DNA from: Sphingobium quisquiliarum P25
GTDB taxonomy: Bacteria; Pseudomonadota; Alphaproteobacteria; Sphingomonadales; Sphingomonadaceae
DNA length: 63,734 nt
Direction of reading: 5' to 3'
NCBI RefSeq assembly: GCF_000445065.1
Contig: NZ_ATHO01000037.1
Location: forward strand, 1-63,734
The notes beneath the pieces are model-generated. The model made no database searches, was not told where the DNA came from, and worked only from the letters and a program-made list of their open reading frames with translations. Position 1 is the stretch's first letter, and each line of letters begins with the position of its first letter. Both the position numbers and the translations under genes were made by a program. Positions 55,454 through 63,734 of this stretch are shown here, piece after piece.

Positions 55454-58400
55454 TCAGTAGTTCACCTTGATACCCATGTTGAAGTAGCGGCCAAGGATAC
55501 CCAAACCACCCTGAACCGGGTTGTAGGCGTGGGCGCCATAGGTCACCGGATCAATCGGTGGCAGATCGTCGAACACGTTCAGCATGCTGGCGTAGAAGGT
55601 GAAGTTGTCGTTCACCCGGACCTGCGCATTGAGGTCGAAAGTCAGGTAATCATCGACCTTGCACGGCAGATAACCGGCGGTCATCTGGCCGCAGTCCTTA
55701 TAGTCGTCACCCTGGTCCATGGCCGACAGGTCATAGCCGCCGAAGAAGTTCAGCGTGCCGGTCAGCGCGAACTTGCCAAAGTCCAGCGTGTTGAGCCAGG
55801 TGCCGCGCCATTTCGGCGTGCCCGACCCTGCGGTCAGGTTGAAGTTGCCGAGCGTGCCGTCATAGCGCTGGGTCGACCCGTCGGGGAAGGTCGTGGACAG
55901 CTTGATGATATAGCTGCCTTCCAGCGAAGTCGTCCAGGTGATGCTGTCATTGAGCTTGATCTGCGCGTTCGCCGCGAAATCGAGGCCCTGCGACTTGATC
56001 GTGTCGGCGTTGATGAAGCCGGACTGGACGAAAGCGACGCGCGGCTGGCGCGTATCGCCCGGAGCGATGGGCACATCTTCGATGATGTTGAAGCCCGCGG
56101 GGATCGGCTGTCCGGCATAGTAGGCTTGGAGCGCCGGAGTGTTATCCGCGGTTGTGATCGCACCCGTCTTCTTGATGTTATAATAATCGACGGAGAAGCT
56201 GACATTGCGCATCGGCTCAACCAGGATGCCCAGCGTGAAGCTGCGCGACTTTTCAGGCTTGAGGTCAGGGTTGCTCAGCGAAGTCTGACCATAGCTGCCG
56301 TTGCGAATATATTGCGGGCAAGCATCATCGAAAGTGGCCACGGTGCAGCCATATTGCGCCAGATAGGCATCGTTGAAGATATTTGCCGTGTTGGTCACGA
56401 AGCCGGTCGTCGGGAAGGTCGCGTTCGCTTCCCCGAAGCTGGGGATGCGGAAACCCTTCGAATAGGTGCCGCGCAGCAGCACTTCACGCACTGGCTTGAA
56501 CTTCACGCCCACCTTGGGAGAGAAGTTGTCTATCCCGCCCGAATAGCGGTCGTAACGGCCCGAGGCGTTCAATTCGACCTGATCGATGATGGGAGCGATC
56601 AGTTCCGCATAGGCCGAATAGACCTTGCGATCGCCCTTCACGGCAAAGCCGTTCAAGCGATAATAGCGTTCCGTGCCGCCATTGATGTCGGAATTGAGCG
56701 ACGGAGAGTCGATCGCTTCATAGCGGAACGATACGCCCGCGCCGAACTGGAGCGGCCCACCGGGCAGGTCGATGAGGCTGCCCTGAACCGTTCCCTGAAC
56801 CTGTACGAGGTCCGAAGTGGAGGTCGCGGTGGCCGTGGGCATCAGATAGTCCAGCGTAGCCTGGCTGTTTGCCGCCGGATTGATGAAGTTGAAGCTGCCA
56901 TCGGCGATCACGTCGAGCAGATGCTGGATGTACACATAGCCGTCCGACTTGCGGCGAAGGTCCATGTGCATCGCGGTGGCGTCGACCTGATAGCTCCAAT
57001 TGTCGTTGATCGGTCCCTTGATCCCGATCGCGCCGCGATAGGCGCGCGTGCGGGATTCGTCATGCTCGATGGAATTGGGAAGACGGCCGATGATGGCGGC
57101 ATTCTGCCCTTCCGCCGCAAACGGATTGTTGGGGTTCAGCGTTCCGTTCGCCGCCGTGCAGGCGACGGTCGTGCCACGGGGGCAGACATAGACCGGCAGC
57201 TGAAGGATCGTATTGCCGCCATAATAAGCGACATTGCCCGAGGTCGAGTAGCGCGGGAAGTAGAAAGGCGCTGGCGCATTGGCCCTGATCGTGGTGGGCA
57301 GGCCATCATAGCCGACGTCGGTTTGCAGGAAGTTGAACTGCGCATAGGCTTCGCTGTCATCGCCGATCCGCGCCGTGAAGCGCGCCGACAGCCCGAAGCG
57401 CTGGATGTCGGGATTGATGACGCCATAATTGTTCGTCAGATCTTCCTGGCACACCGTGGTCGGAGCGGCGGCGTTGATCAGGTTGCCGTCAGGGTCCGTT
57501 GCCGCCAGATCATCAGGCGTAAGCGTATAGGGCGTGCTCCGGTTGCAGCCAGCCAAGGGATTGAGAATCTGGTAGCGGCCGGTCTGCGCACCGGTTGCCG
57601 AAGCAGGATTGGCGCGGCGAACGAAGAAAGTGCTGCCGGTATTAGTGACGACAGGGCTGAAACCGGGATAGGCGCCGGTGTCGTCAAGACCGTCAACGAC
57701 ATTGTTGGGACCGCAATTGCCGTCACGGCAGATATTGCGATAATCGTCGCTGTTATAAGGATAGGGCCGCTGATTATTTTTCAGCTGCTTGCTCTTATAG
57801 TAAAAGCCGCTGATGTAGGCATTGTAGCCATCGTCATCGATGTCGCCCTTGCCCGCCGTCAGTGACAAACGGTACTGAGCACCGTCGCCCCGGCTGGAAA
57901 TGCCTGTTTCGGCACGGCCGGAAATGCCCTTGAATTCGCGCTTGGTGATGATGTTGACGACACCCGCGATCGCGTCCGCGCCGTAGCTGGACGACGCCCC
58001 GTCGCGCAGCACCTCGACATGGTCGACAATGTCATCAGGGATCGTGTTCAGATCGACGAAGTTGCGCGTGCCGTCATCCGACAGCGGGTAATAAGCGGCG
58101 CGCATGCCGTCGAACAGCACGAGCGTGGAATTGGTCGAAAGGCCGCGAAGCGACACGGCCGATGCACCGGCTGCGAACGCGCCGTTGGCGGAGAAGCTGT
58201 TGGTCAGCGCCGGGCCATTGTTGGAGGCAATCCGCTGAATGCCCTCCTGCACCGTGCTGATGCCACGCTGGTCGAGATTTTCGACTGAGATGGTGGTCAC
58301 CGGCGAAGGTGTTTCCGCATCCGTCCGGCGGATGATGGATCCCGTAACGATAATCACGTCGCCTTCCGGCTCGGCGGCCTGGGCGGCGACGGCGTCCGGC

Positions 58401-58516
58401 GAAGTGTCTTGCGCATAGGCAGGTGCGGCCACAGCAGCGAAGCCTGCGCCGGTGAAGGCGAGCGCCCGCAGCGCCGCGCTGGCGCGCAGCCATCCGTAGT
58501 TAGAATTGTTCCTCAC
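55454..58516 (-). CDS. TonB-dependent outer-membrane receptor
   Basis: This 1020-residue receptor has a long signal peptide with a basic N-terminus, a TonB-box-like DVIIVTGS and a plug domain with GVVNIITKR, followed by the beta-barrel with many glycine and aromatic-rich strands up to the C-terminal YFNMGIKVNY. The start is GTG 58516, with AAGGGA 7 bases upstream. The frame extends to 58558, but that part lacks a ribosome site. Sphingomonads have many such receptors for sugars, siderophores and aromatics, and its ligand is unknown. A large external region (about 230-450) with Asn and Pro-rich loops is likely surface-exposed. Confidence 0.93.
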   Translation of the reverse strand: MRNNSNYGWLRASAALRALAFTGAGFAAVAAPAYAQDTSPDAVAAQAAEPEGDVIIVTGSIIRRTDAETPSPVTTISVENLDQRGISTVQEGIQRIASNNGPALTNSFSANGAFAAGASAVSLRGLSTNSTLVLFDGMRAAYYPLSDDGTRNFVDLNTIPDDIVDHVEVLRDGASSSYGADAIAGVVNIITKREFKGISGRAETGISSRGDGAQYRLSLTAGKGDIDDDGYNAYISGFYYKSKQLKNNQRPYPYNSDDYRNICRDGNCGPNNVVDGLDDTGAYPGFSPVVTNTGSTFFVRRANPASATGAQTGRYQILNPLAGCNRSTPYTLTPDDLAATDPDGNLINAAAPTTVCQEDLTNNYGVINPDIQRFGLSARFTARIGDDSEAYAQFNFLQTDVGYDGLPTTIRANAPAPFYFPRYSTSGNVAYYGGNTILQLPVYVCPRGTTVACTAANGTLNPNNPFAAEGQNAAIIGRLPNSIEHDESRTRAYRGAIGIKGPINDNWSYQVDATAMHMDLRRKSDGYVYIQHLLDVIADGSFNFINPAANSQATLDYLMPTATATSTSDLVQVQGTVQGSLIDLPGGPLQFGAGVSFRYEAIDSPSLNSDINGGTERYYRLNGFAVKGDRKVYSAYAELIAPIIDQVELNASGRYDRYSGGIDNFSPKVGVKFKPVREVLLRGTYSKGFRIPSFGEANATFPTTGFVTNTANIFNDAYLAQYGCTVATFDDACPQYIRNGSYGQTSLSNPDLKPEKSRSFTLGILVEPMRNVSFSVDYYNIKKTGAITTADNTPALQAYYAGQPIPAGFNIIEDVPIAPGDTRQPRVAFVQSGFINADTIKSQGLDFAANAQIKLNDSITWTTSLEGSYIIKLSTTFPDGSTQRYDGTLGNFNLTAGSGTPKWRGTWLNTLDFGKFALTGTLNFFGGYDLSAMDQGDDYKDCGQMTAGYLPCKVDDYLTFDLNAQVRVNDNFTFYASMLNVFDDLPPIDPVTYGAHAYNPVQGGLGILGRYFNMGIKVNY

Positions 58517-58828
58517 AGTCCAGTCCCTTGCTCTGGAGTCGCGCAGATGGCTCTGCACGCCTTAGTGTGACGCATGAAAAGGAGTGTAAGGAGCCCGACA
58601 GCAAACCCCTTTCCATACGTGCTGCGGCCAGTCTGCGCAGTCGTTGTAAGAGTGTAAAGCAACGTTGATGGGGCGGGATAAAATTGTTCTTTTACTGTCG
58701 TAAATTTGCCACATAGGCGTCATGACAGCGAAAAGGCAGCCATGATAATAATGTTATAGCAACAAAGCGGGCGCCGGAATTTCTGATCAAACAGCGCGTT
58801 TGACAGAGAGCGATATTGCGCGAGCCAG
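58517..58828. other. Intergenic region, 312 bases, AT-rich
   Basis: This gap lies upstream of the TonB receptor gene and downstream of the M23 gene, both on the minus strand. It is AT-rich compared with the surroundings, with stretches such as AACATTATTATC on the minus strand, as expected for a promoter and regulator sites of the receptor. I cannot assign -35/-10 boxes or an operator. I see no other gene. Confidence 0.5.
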
Positions 58829-59668
58829 CTATGAAGCGGGCATTGGTCCAGCCGCCAATAACGGATCGACGCGCGCATCGTTCCATCGCAATCCCCAGTG
58901 GAGATGAGGCCCCGTCGCCCGGCCGGTCGATCCGACCGATCCGATCCGTTGCCCTTGCCGCACCGTGTCGCCCGTCTTCACGTCGATGCCGGACAGGTGC
59001 AGGAAAGCACTGCTGAGGCCATGACCATGATCGATCATCAGCAGCCTGCCTTCCAGCGTGAATGGCCGGTCTGCGGCCAATATCACCACGCCGTCCGCTG
59101 GCGCGAAGACCGGCTGTCCTGTCGATCCGGCTATATCGATCCCGCCATGATAGCTTCCCGGCACCCCCTGATAGATGCGCTGCGATCCGAACAGGCCGGA
59201 GATGCGCCCGATTCGCGGCCACAGGAATTTCTGACGCCACCCCTGCGCGCCGGTCACCTTTGCGCGGGCAGCGGCGATCTGCGCCAGTTCGGGGCGGCGC
59301 AAGGCGAAGAAGGCTTCATTGTCCCTGACCGGGCGCAAGGGCGCATTGACCCGCTCGATCCGCCAGGCGCCGGGTGCGACACTGAGCAGGCGATCGATTG
59401 TCCGCCCGTCAGCCAGCCGGGCGGCGAGACGCGCCTGCGCCGGAGCATCGCGGTCGAAGCCGATGAGAAAGCGGCCATCAACGTCCACAGGCACGATCTG
59501 GTCATCGAGCCGCAGTTCGACCGTACCCGCAGGCGCGGCGCCGGTGAGGATGCCGCCCTGCACCGGCTGTCCCTGCAAGACGATGCTGGCTTGCTCCTGC
59601 GGCGCGCCGGGTGACGGGGCAGCCGCGAAAGTGATCGCCAGAGCCGCGAGAACAAGGCGCAGCTTCAT
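58829..59668 (-). CDS. M23-family murein endopeptidase
   Basis: This 279-residue exported protein has a signal peptide (1-21) and an N-terminal beta-rich domain, followed by a LytM/M23 domain with all zinc and catalytic residues: H174 and D178 in HGGID, H224 and H255/H257 in HLH. It probably cuts peptidoglycan cross-links in the periplasm. Its start at 59668 follows the DUF2093 gene after 39 bases, so the xseA-DUF2093-M23 genes may form one transcript. Confidence 0.93.
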   Translation of the reverse strand: MKLRLVLAALAITFAAAPSPGAPQEQASIVLQGQPVQGGILTGAAPAGTVELRLDDQIVPVDVDGRFLIGFDRDAPAQARLAARLADGRTIDRLLSVAPGAWRIERVNAPLRPVRDNEAFFALRRPELAQIAAARAKVTGAQGWRQKFLWPRIGRISGLFGSQRIYQGVPGSYHGGIDIAGSTGQPVFAPADGVVILAADRPFTLEGRLLMIDHGHGLSSAFLHLSGIDVKTGDTVRQGQRIGSVGSTGRATGPHLHWGLRWNDARVDPLLAAGPMPAS

Positions 59669-59707
59669 CGCGGCCGAATGATCAGGAAGTTAAAAGAAAC
59701 CAGGCTT

Positions 59708-59917
59708 CTACCCACCGCGCGCCTTCAATTCGGCCTGGGCGGAAATTTCGGCGCTCGCATAGGGCTCCTGCCGGGCGATGCTCCAATAGAGCAGGTCATC
59801 CAGCGGAATCTTCTGCCCGGTGACGGCGCAGACGACATGATCCCCCGCCTGCAAAATGCGGAAGCTGTAGGCCATATAATGCAGCCGGGCCGGGCGATCG
59901 CGGTTGGACATCAGCAT
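59708..59917 (-). CDS. DUF2093 protein
   Basis: This 69-residue soluble protein matches the DUF2093 family, with HYMAYSFRILQAGDHVVCAVTG and IPLDDLLYWSIARQEPY. The family is typical of alphaproteobacteria and commonly lies next to xseA, as here, but its function is unknown. The start could be ATG 59917 or ATG 59911. The gene is 34 bases downstream of xseA on the same strand. Confidence 0.9.
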   Translation of the reverse strand: MLMSNRDRPARLHYMAYSFRILQAGDHVVCAVTGQKIPLDDLLYWSIARQEPYASAEISAQAELKARGG

Positions 59918-59951
59918 GGGATCAGGCGGCCTTTTTCTCTTTCGGACGGCA

Positions 59952-61457
59952 TCAGGAAAAAAGGTCCTGCTGCCGGGTTTCCCCGCCTTCACGCGGCTTG
60001 CGGGAAGGACGGGGCACAGGGGATATAGCTTGGCTTTGCGGCTTCTCAAGGGGGGACGGGAGCGCGCCGCCCTCCACGGTCGCCGCGATCGCGCCATCGG
60101 CGAAATGGAGCGAAACCGCGCCTGCCGCTTCCGCATCCGCGACCGTCTTGACGAGGCGGCCGCCCGCCATGACGCGGGCGAAGCCGCGCTGGAGGGGGAG
60201 GTCCGGATTGACCGACACGAACAGGCGCGACAGGCGGTCGAATGCGGTGGCGCGGTCCTGAAAGACGCGGGTGAGATAATCCGGGCGCAGGCGAAGGCGG
60301 TCGAGACGCTCCGCCGCGCGGCTCAGATGCTGGCGCAGCAGCGCGGGGCGAAGCGCGCCGCCCGCCTGATTGAGGTGCGCCCGCGCGTCGCCGATGCGGT
60401 GGCGCAGGCAATTGCCCAGATTGTCCGAAAGCTGGTCCAGCCGCTGCCGCTGCGGCGCGAGCAAGGCATCGGGCGCAGGCATCAACCGCGCCTGCATCTC
60501 CAGCCGCTCGCGCGCCTGCCCCGCGCCGCGCCGGACGGCACGCTCCATGCGCAGCCCCTGCTCCTTCAACATGGTCACCAGCTCGGCGCGCACAGGAACC
60601 GCCATTTCGGCCGCGGCGGTGGGCGTGGGCGCGCGCATGTCGGCGGCATAGTCGCACAGCGTCGTGTCCGTTTCATGCCCCACCGCCGATATGACCGGGA
60701 TGGAGCATTCGGCGACCGCGCGAATGACGGCTTCCTCGTTGAAGCTCCATAAATCCTCGATCGACCCGCCGCCGCGCGCCACGATCACCAGATCAGGCCG
60801 GGGAACCGGTCCGCCCGGCTGCATCGCGCTGAACCCGCGCACCGCGCGCGCGACCTGATCCGCCGCGCCCTGCCCCTGCACCAGCACGGGCCAGAGCAGC
60901 ACATGGGTGGGACAACGATCCTCCAGACGATGCAATATGTCGCGAATGACGGCGCCGGTCGGCGATGTCACGACGCCGATCGTCCGGGGCATGAAGGGCA
61001 GCGGGCGCTTGCGGCTCCGGTCGAACAGCCCTTCGGCGCTGAGCTTCGCCTTGAGCTTTTCAAGCAGCGCCATCAACGCGCCTTCGCCCGCCAGTTCCAT
61101 GCGTTCGATGACGATCTGATATTTGGACCGGCCGGGATAGGTGGTGAGCTTGCCGGTCGCGATCACTTCGACGCCGTCTTGCGGCGCGAAGGGAAGCCGG
61201 GCCGCGCCGCCCTTCCACATCACGCCATCTATGACGGCATTATCGTCCTTGAGGCACAGGTAGATATGTCCCGAAGCCGCCCGCTTATAGCCCGAAATCT
61301 CGCCGCGCAGGCGCACATGGCCGAAGCGGTCCTCGACCGTGCGCTTCAACTGCGCGGACAATTCGCTCACCGACAGCGGCGGCGCGTTGTCCCCTGCCCG
61401 TTCCTCGGCTAACAGGCGGCCCGACGCATCGAAACCAGCTTCACATTCCGGGGACAT
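59952..61457 (-). CDS. xseA: Exodeoxyribonuclease VII large subunit
   Basis: This 501-residue protein has an N-terminal OB-fold (about 20-115, including [25 protein letters not shown]), the catalytic core ([16 protein letters not shown] and [15 protein letters not shown]) and a long helical C-terminal coiled coil. With XseB it degrades single-stranded DNA. The start at ATG 61457 is a choice: ATG 61472 would add five residues, and both overlap the divergent purD start. The small subunit xseB is not in the window. Confidence 0.96.
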   Translation of the reverse strand: MSPECEAGFDASGRLLAEERAGDNAPPLSVSELSAQLKRTVEDRFGHVRLRGEISGYKRAASGHIYLCLKDDNAVIDGVMWKGGAARLPFAPQDGVEVIATGKLTTYPGRSKYQIVIERMELAGEGALMALLEKLKAKLSAEGLFDRSRKRPLPFMPRTIGVVTSPTGAVIRDILHRLEDRCPTHVLLWPVLVQGQGAADQVARAVRGFSAMQPGGPVPRPDLVIVARGGGSIEDLWSFNEEAVIRAVAECSIPVISAVGHETDTTLCDYAADMRAPTPTAAAEMAVPVRAELVTMLKEQGLRMERAVRRGAGQARERLEMQARLMPAPDALLAPQRQRLDQLSDNLGNCLRHRIGDARAHLNQAGGALRPALLRQHLSRAAERLDRLRLRPDYLTRVFQDRATAFDRLSRLFVSVNPDLPLQRGFARVMAGGRLVKTVADAEAAGAVSLHFADGAIAATVEGGALPSPLEKPQSQAISPVPRPSRKPREGGETRQQDLFS

Positions 61458-61464
61458 GGGCGAA

Positions 61465-62742
61465 ATGAACATCCTTCTGCTAGGCGGCGGTGGCCGCGAA
61501 CATGCGCTGGCCTGGAAGCTGGCGCAATCGCCCTTGGTCAAGACACTATATGCCGCGCCGGGCAATCCGGGCATAGCCCAGCATGCGGCGCTGGTCGACC
61601 TTGACGTGACCGATCATCGCGCGGTCGTGGATTTCTGCCTGCGCCAGTCGATCGGGCTGGTGGTGATCGGGCCGGAAGCGCCGCTGGTGGAGGGGCTGGC
61701 CGACAATCTTCGGGTGAAGGGCTATCCCGTGTTCGGGCCGGGGAAGAAGGCCGCCCAGCTGGAAGGATCGAAGGGCTTCACCAAGGATTTGTGCAAGCGC
61801 GCGGGAATCCCCACGGCGGCGTATGAACGGGTCCACAGCAAGGATGGAGCGATCGCGGCGCTCGACGATTTCGGCCTGCCGGTGGTGATCAAGGCCGATG
61901 GCCTCGCGGCGGGCAAGGGCGTGATCATCGCCGAAACGCGCGAGGAGGCGGTCGAGGCGCTGGAGTCCATGTTCTCCGGCGCGTTCGGCGGCGCTGGCGC
62001 GGAGGTCGTGCTGGAGGAGTTCATGACCGGCGAGGAAGCGAGCTTCTTCGCCCTGACCGACGGGAAGGCCATCCTGCCCTTCGGATCGGCGCAGGATCAC
62101 AAGCGGGTGGGCGACGGCGACACCGGACCAAATACCGGCGGCATGGGCGCCTACAGCCCGGCGCGGGTGCTGACGCCCGAATTGGAGGCGGAGGTCATGG
62201 AAAGGATCATCCGCCCGACCGTGGACACCCTAGCCGCCGAAGGGACGCCCTATTCCGGCGTGCTCTATGCGGGACTCATGCTCACCAGCGAAGGGCCCAA
62301 GCTGATCGAATATAATGCCCGCTTTGGCGATCCCGAATGCCAGGTGCTGATGATGCGCTTCGATGGCGATCTGGCCGCGCTGCTGCTCGCGGTGGCGCAA
62401 GGCAGGCTTGCGGACCAGGGGCCGGTGCAGCTTGCCGGCCGGACGGCGCTTACCATCGTCATGGCGGCAAGGGGCTATCCGGGTACGCCGGAAAAGGGCG
62501 GCGAGATCAGCGGCATCGACGCGGCGGAAGCAGGCGGCGCGCGCGTCTTTCACGCGGGGACGGCGGAAAAGGACGGCGTGCTGGTGGCCAATGGCGGGCG
62601 CGTGCTGAACGTCACGGCGACGGGCGATTCCGTAAGCGAGGCACAGGCCGCCGCCTATCGCGCGGTCGATGCCATCAGCTTTCCCACAGGCTTCTGCCGC
62701 CGGGACATCGGCTGGCGGGAAGTGGCGCGCGAGACGCGGTGA
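61465..62742 (+). CDS. purD: Phosphoribosylamine-glycine ligase
   Basis: PurD makes glycinamide ribonucleotide from phosphoribosylamine and glycine with ATP, the second purine step. The 425-residue protein starts [18 protein letters not shown] and has the ATP-grasp motifs [11 protein letters not shown] and [13 protein letters not shown] use ATG 61465; ATG 61456 is an alternative and shares its bases with the divergent xseA start. The gene is monocistronic or linked with the next HhH protein after 73 bases. Confidence 0.97.
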   Translation: MNILLLGGGGREHALAWKLAQSPLVKTLYAAPGNPGIAQHAALVDLDVTDHRAVVDFCLRQSIGLVVIGPEAPLVEGLADNLRVKGYPVFGPGKKAAQLEGSKGFTKDLCKRAGIPTAAYERVHSKDGAIAALDDFGLPVVIKADGLAAGKGVIIAETREEAVEALESMFSGAFGGAGAEVVLEEFMTGEEASFFALTDGKAILPFGSAQDHKRVGDGDTGPNTGGMGAYSPARVLTPELEAEVMERIIRPTVDTLAAEGTPYSGVLYAGLMLTSEGPKLIEYNARFGDPECQVLMMRFDGDLAALLLAVAQGRLADQGPVQLAGRTALTIVMAARGYPGTPEKGGEISGIDAAEAGGARVFHAGTAEKDGVLVANGGRVLNVTATGDSVSEAQAAAYRAVDAISFPTGFCRRDIGWREVARETR

Positions 62743-62815
62743 AGGGGGCAGGTCCCCCTTGCTACAGGCGGCCGGGCATCCTTAGATAGCCGCCGTAACA
62801 GGGAGGAGCGAGAGA

Positions 62816-63349
62816 ATGCAGGAATTTTTGATGGACTACGGCCTTTGGCTGCTGGTCGGACTGTTGGTCATCATCGCCCTTGTGTTCCTGCTGGGGGGAC
62901 GGCGGAAGGGGGATGTTCCCGGCGAAAGCGCCAGCGTCGCCGCCACGCCGCCCGAAGCCGCGCCCATCGCCACGCAGGCGGCAGCGCCGCTCAGTGCTAC
63001 CGCCATCGATCCCGTGGCTACTTCCGCGCTTGAGCCAGTTGCAACGCCTGAACCGGCGGAGGCGCAGCAGCCGATCCCCGCTTCTCCCTCCATCGCCATG
63101 CCTGTCAGCGAGGGCGACAATCTGCTGCGGATGAAGGGCATCGGGCCGAAGCTCAACCAGCTGCTCACCGATCTGGGCGTCACCAGCTATGCGCAGATCG
63201 CGAACTGGACGGACGCCGACATCGCCGCGATCGATGCCAAGCTGGGCAATTTCAAGGGACGCCCGGTGCGCGACCAATGGGTGGACCAGGCGAAATACCT
63301 GGCGGCGGGGGACTTTGCCGGCTTTGAAGCCAAATATGGCAAGCTCTGA
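62816..63349 (+). CDS. Membrane-anchored helix-hairpin-helix protein
   Basis: This 177-residue protein has an N-terminal membrane helix (about 9-27), a Pro/Ala-rich linker (about 38-98) and a C-terminal region with a helix-hairpin-helix fold (NLLRMKGIGPKLNQLLTDLG, then TDADIAAIDAKLG). The same C-terminal unit occurs in extra domains of some NADH dehydrogenase subunits and in DNA-binding proteins. The start has GGAGGAG 7 bases upstream. The function is not known. A link to respiration or DNA at the membrane is possible. Confidence 0.85.
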   Translation: MQEFLMDYGLWLLVGLLVIIALVFLLGGRRKGDVPGESASVAATPPEAAPIATQAAAPLSATAIDPVATSALEPVATPEPAEAQQPIPASPSIAMPVSEGDNLLRMKGIGPKLNQLLTDLGVTSYAQIANWTDADIAAIDAKLGNFKGRPVRDQWVDQAKYLAAGDFAGFEAKYGKL

Positions 63350-63418
63350 CCGTCAGGGTTGCAGGCTCGCTCCTGTTCCTGCGGCGCGCCGGGGCCTGAC
63401 AGGCCGCTGATGGAATGA

Positions 63419-63734
63419 TCAGCCGCGCGCCAGCAGGTCGCGCGCGCGTGGGCCGAGCCGCTCCGTGGCCGCTTCGTGGATGCCGGGCGCGGCGCATAGC
63501 AGGCCGAAGGCTGTGGGTTCCGGCCGGTTGAAGGAGAGAGGCTCTCCCAAGGCGTCGGTGACCACCGCGCCCGCTTCCTGCGCGATCAGGGCGGCGGCGG
63601 CGACATCCCACTCATTGCCCCAGCGGACGGTGGCGACCAGATCCGCCTCATCAGCCGCGACCATCGCCATGCGCAGGGCGATGCTGTTGGGCTTTTCCAC
63701 GGTAACGAGATCCCTGTCATGCCGGGGCAGTTGA
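63419..63734 (-). CDS. Inositol monophosphatase family protein (partial, C-terminal part)
   Basis: Only the C-terminal 104 residues are in the window; the frame is open to the right edge. The motif WDVAAAALIAQEAGAVVTD is diagnostic of the inositol monophosphatase/CysQ family, where the WD pair binds metal. The genome copy could be CysQ (3'-phosphoadenosine 5'-phosphate phosphatase) or an inositol phosphatase; the end is too little to tell. The stop is 69 bases from the end of the HhH gene on the other strand. Confidence 0.88.
   Translation of the reverse strand, partial: QLPRHDRDLVTVEKPNSIALRMAMVAADEADLVATVRWGNEWDVAAAALIAQEAGAVVTDALGEPLSFNRPEPTAFGLLCAAPGIHEAATERLGPRARDLLARG

Noticed and set aside
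55529..57865. 778-residue open frame opposite the TonB receptor
   Set aside because: Shadow of the receptor gene in high-GC DNA, with no ribosome site and biased composition.

Overview
The window is high-GC chromosomal DNA from an alphaproteobacterium, most likely a sphingomonad of the Sphingobium/Sphingomonas kind. The evidence is a SUF-only iron-sulfur operon led by an Rrf2 regulator, an alphaproteobacterial tol-pal cluster, a candidate FzlA-like division protein, a very large TonB receptor, a DUF2093 protein, and several families of short palindromic repeats between genes. Almost everything looks like core chromosome. I see no tRNA, rRNA, CRISPR array, prophage or intact insertion sequence. 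Only the left edge (1-860) looks accessory: a metal-efflux outer-membrane channel cut by the window edge, preceded by a histidine-rich exported protein.

Layout. 1-1.9 kb: czcC-like channel, His-rich protein, a PilZ-HTH fusion regulator. 2-4.5 kb: thiC and a small membrane protein behind a TPP riboswitch. 4.5-12.7 kb: S9 peptidase, an operon of a membrane alpha/beta hydrolase and a P450, a tiny phospholipase-A2-like gene, kdsA, proA and a phospholipid-methyltransferase-like gene. 12.9-20.5 kb: a bacterial Cdc48/VCP ATPase, a possible small RNA, a LysR regulator, a diguanylate cyclase, an FzlA-like protein and acetyl-CoA synthetase. 20.6-25.3 kb: ubiquinone hydroxylase, branched-chain aminotransferase, threonine aldolase with a coupled EamA exporter. 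25.4-32.6 kb: the SUF operon, transcribed leftwards as sufR-sufB-unknown-sufC-sufD-sufS-sufT-sufA and perhaps an SDR gene. 32.6-36.7 kb: AraC regulator, pyrD, gamma-glutamyltransferase. 36.8-41 kb: lipoprotein, sufE, then a phage-shock operon read leftwards from a sigma-54-type promoter, with pspF divergent. 41-47 kb: 3-hydroxyacyl-CoA dehydrogenase and ybgC-tolQ-tolR-tolA-tolB-pal closed by a clear terminator. 47-63.7 kb: MarR regulator, M16 and M28 peptidases, clpB, TonB receptor, M23 peptidase, DUF2093, xseA, purD, a membrane HhH protein and a partial inositol-phosphatase-family gene.

How the genes work together. Three regulated envelope or stress modules dominate. The SUF operon builds Fe-S clusters, with sufE encoded about 5 kb away. 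The Psp operon responds to membrane stress, using PspF and sigma-54. Tol-Pal ties outer-membrane constriction to division, and the FzlA-like protein may act in the same process. ClpB, Cdc48 and several peptidases supply protein quality control. The least ordinary items are a palindromic repeat translated in frame inside SufS, the PLA2-like gene 6 bases from a divergent lipase-like gene, an expanded Psp operon with three PspB-like proteins and a new 57-residue leader protein, a membrane protein under TPP-riboswitch control, and two terminator hairpins with no assigned gene.
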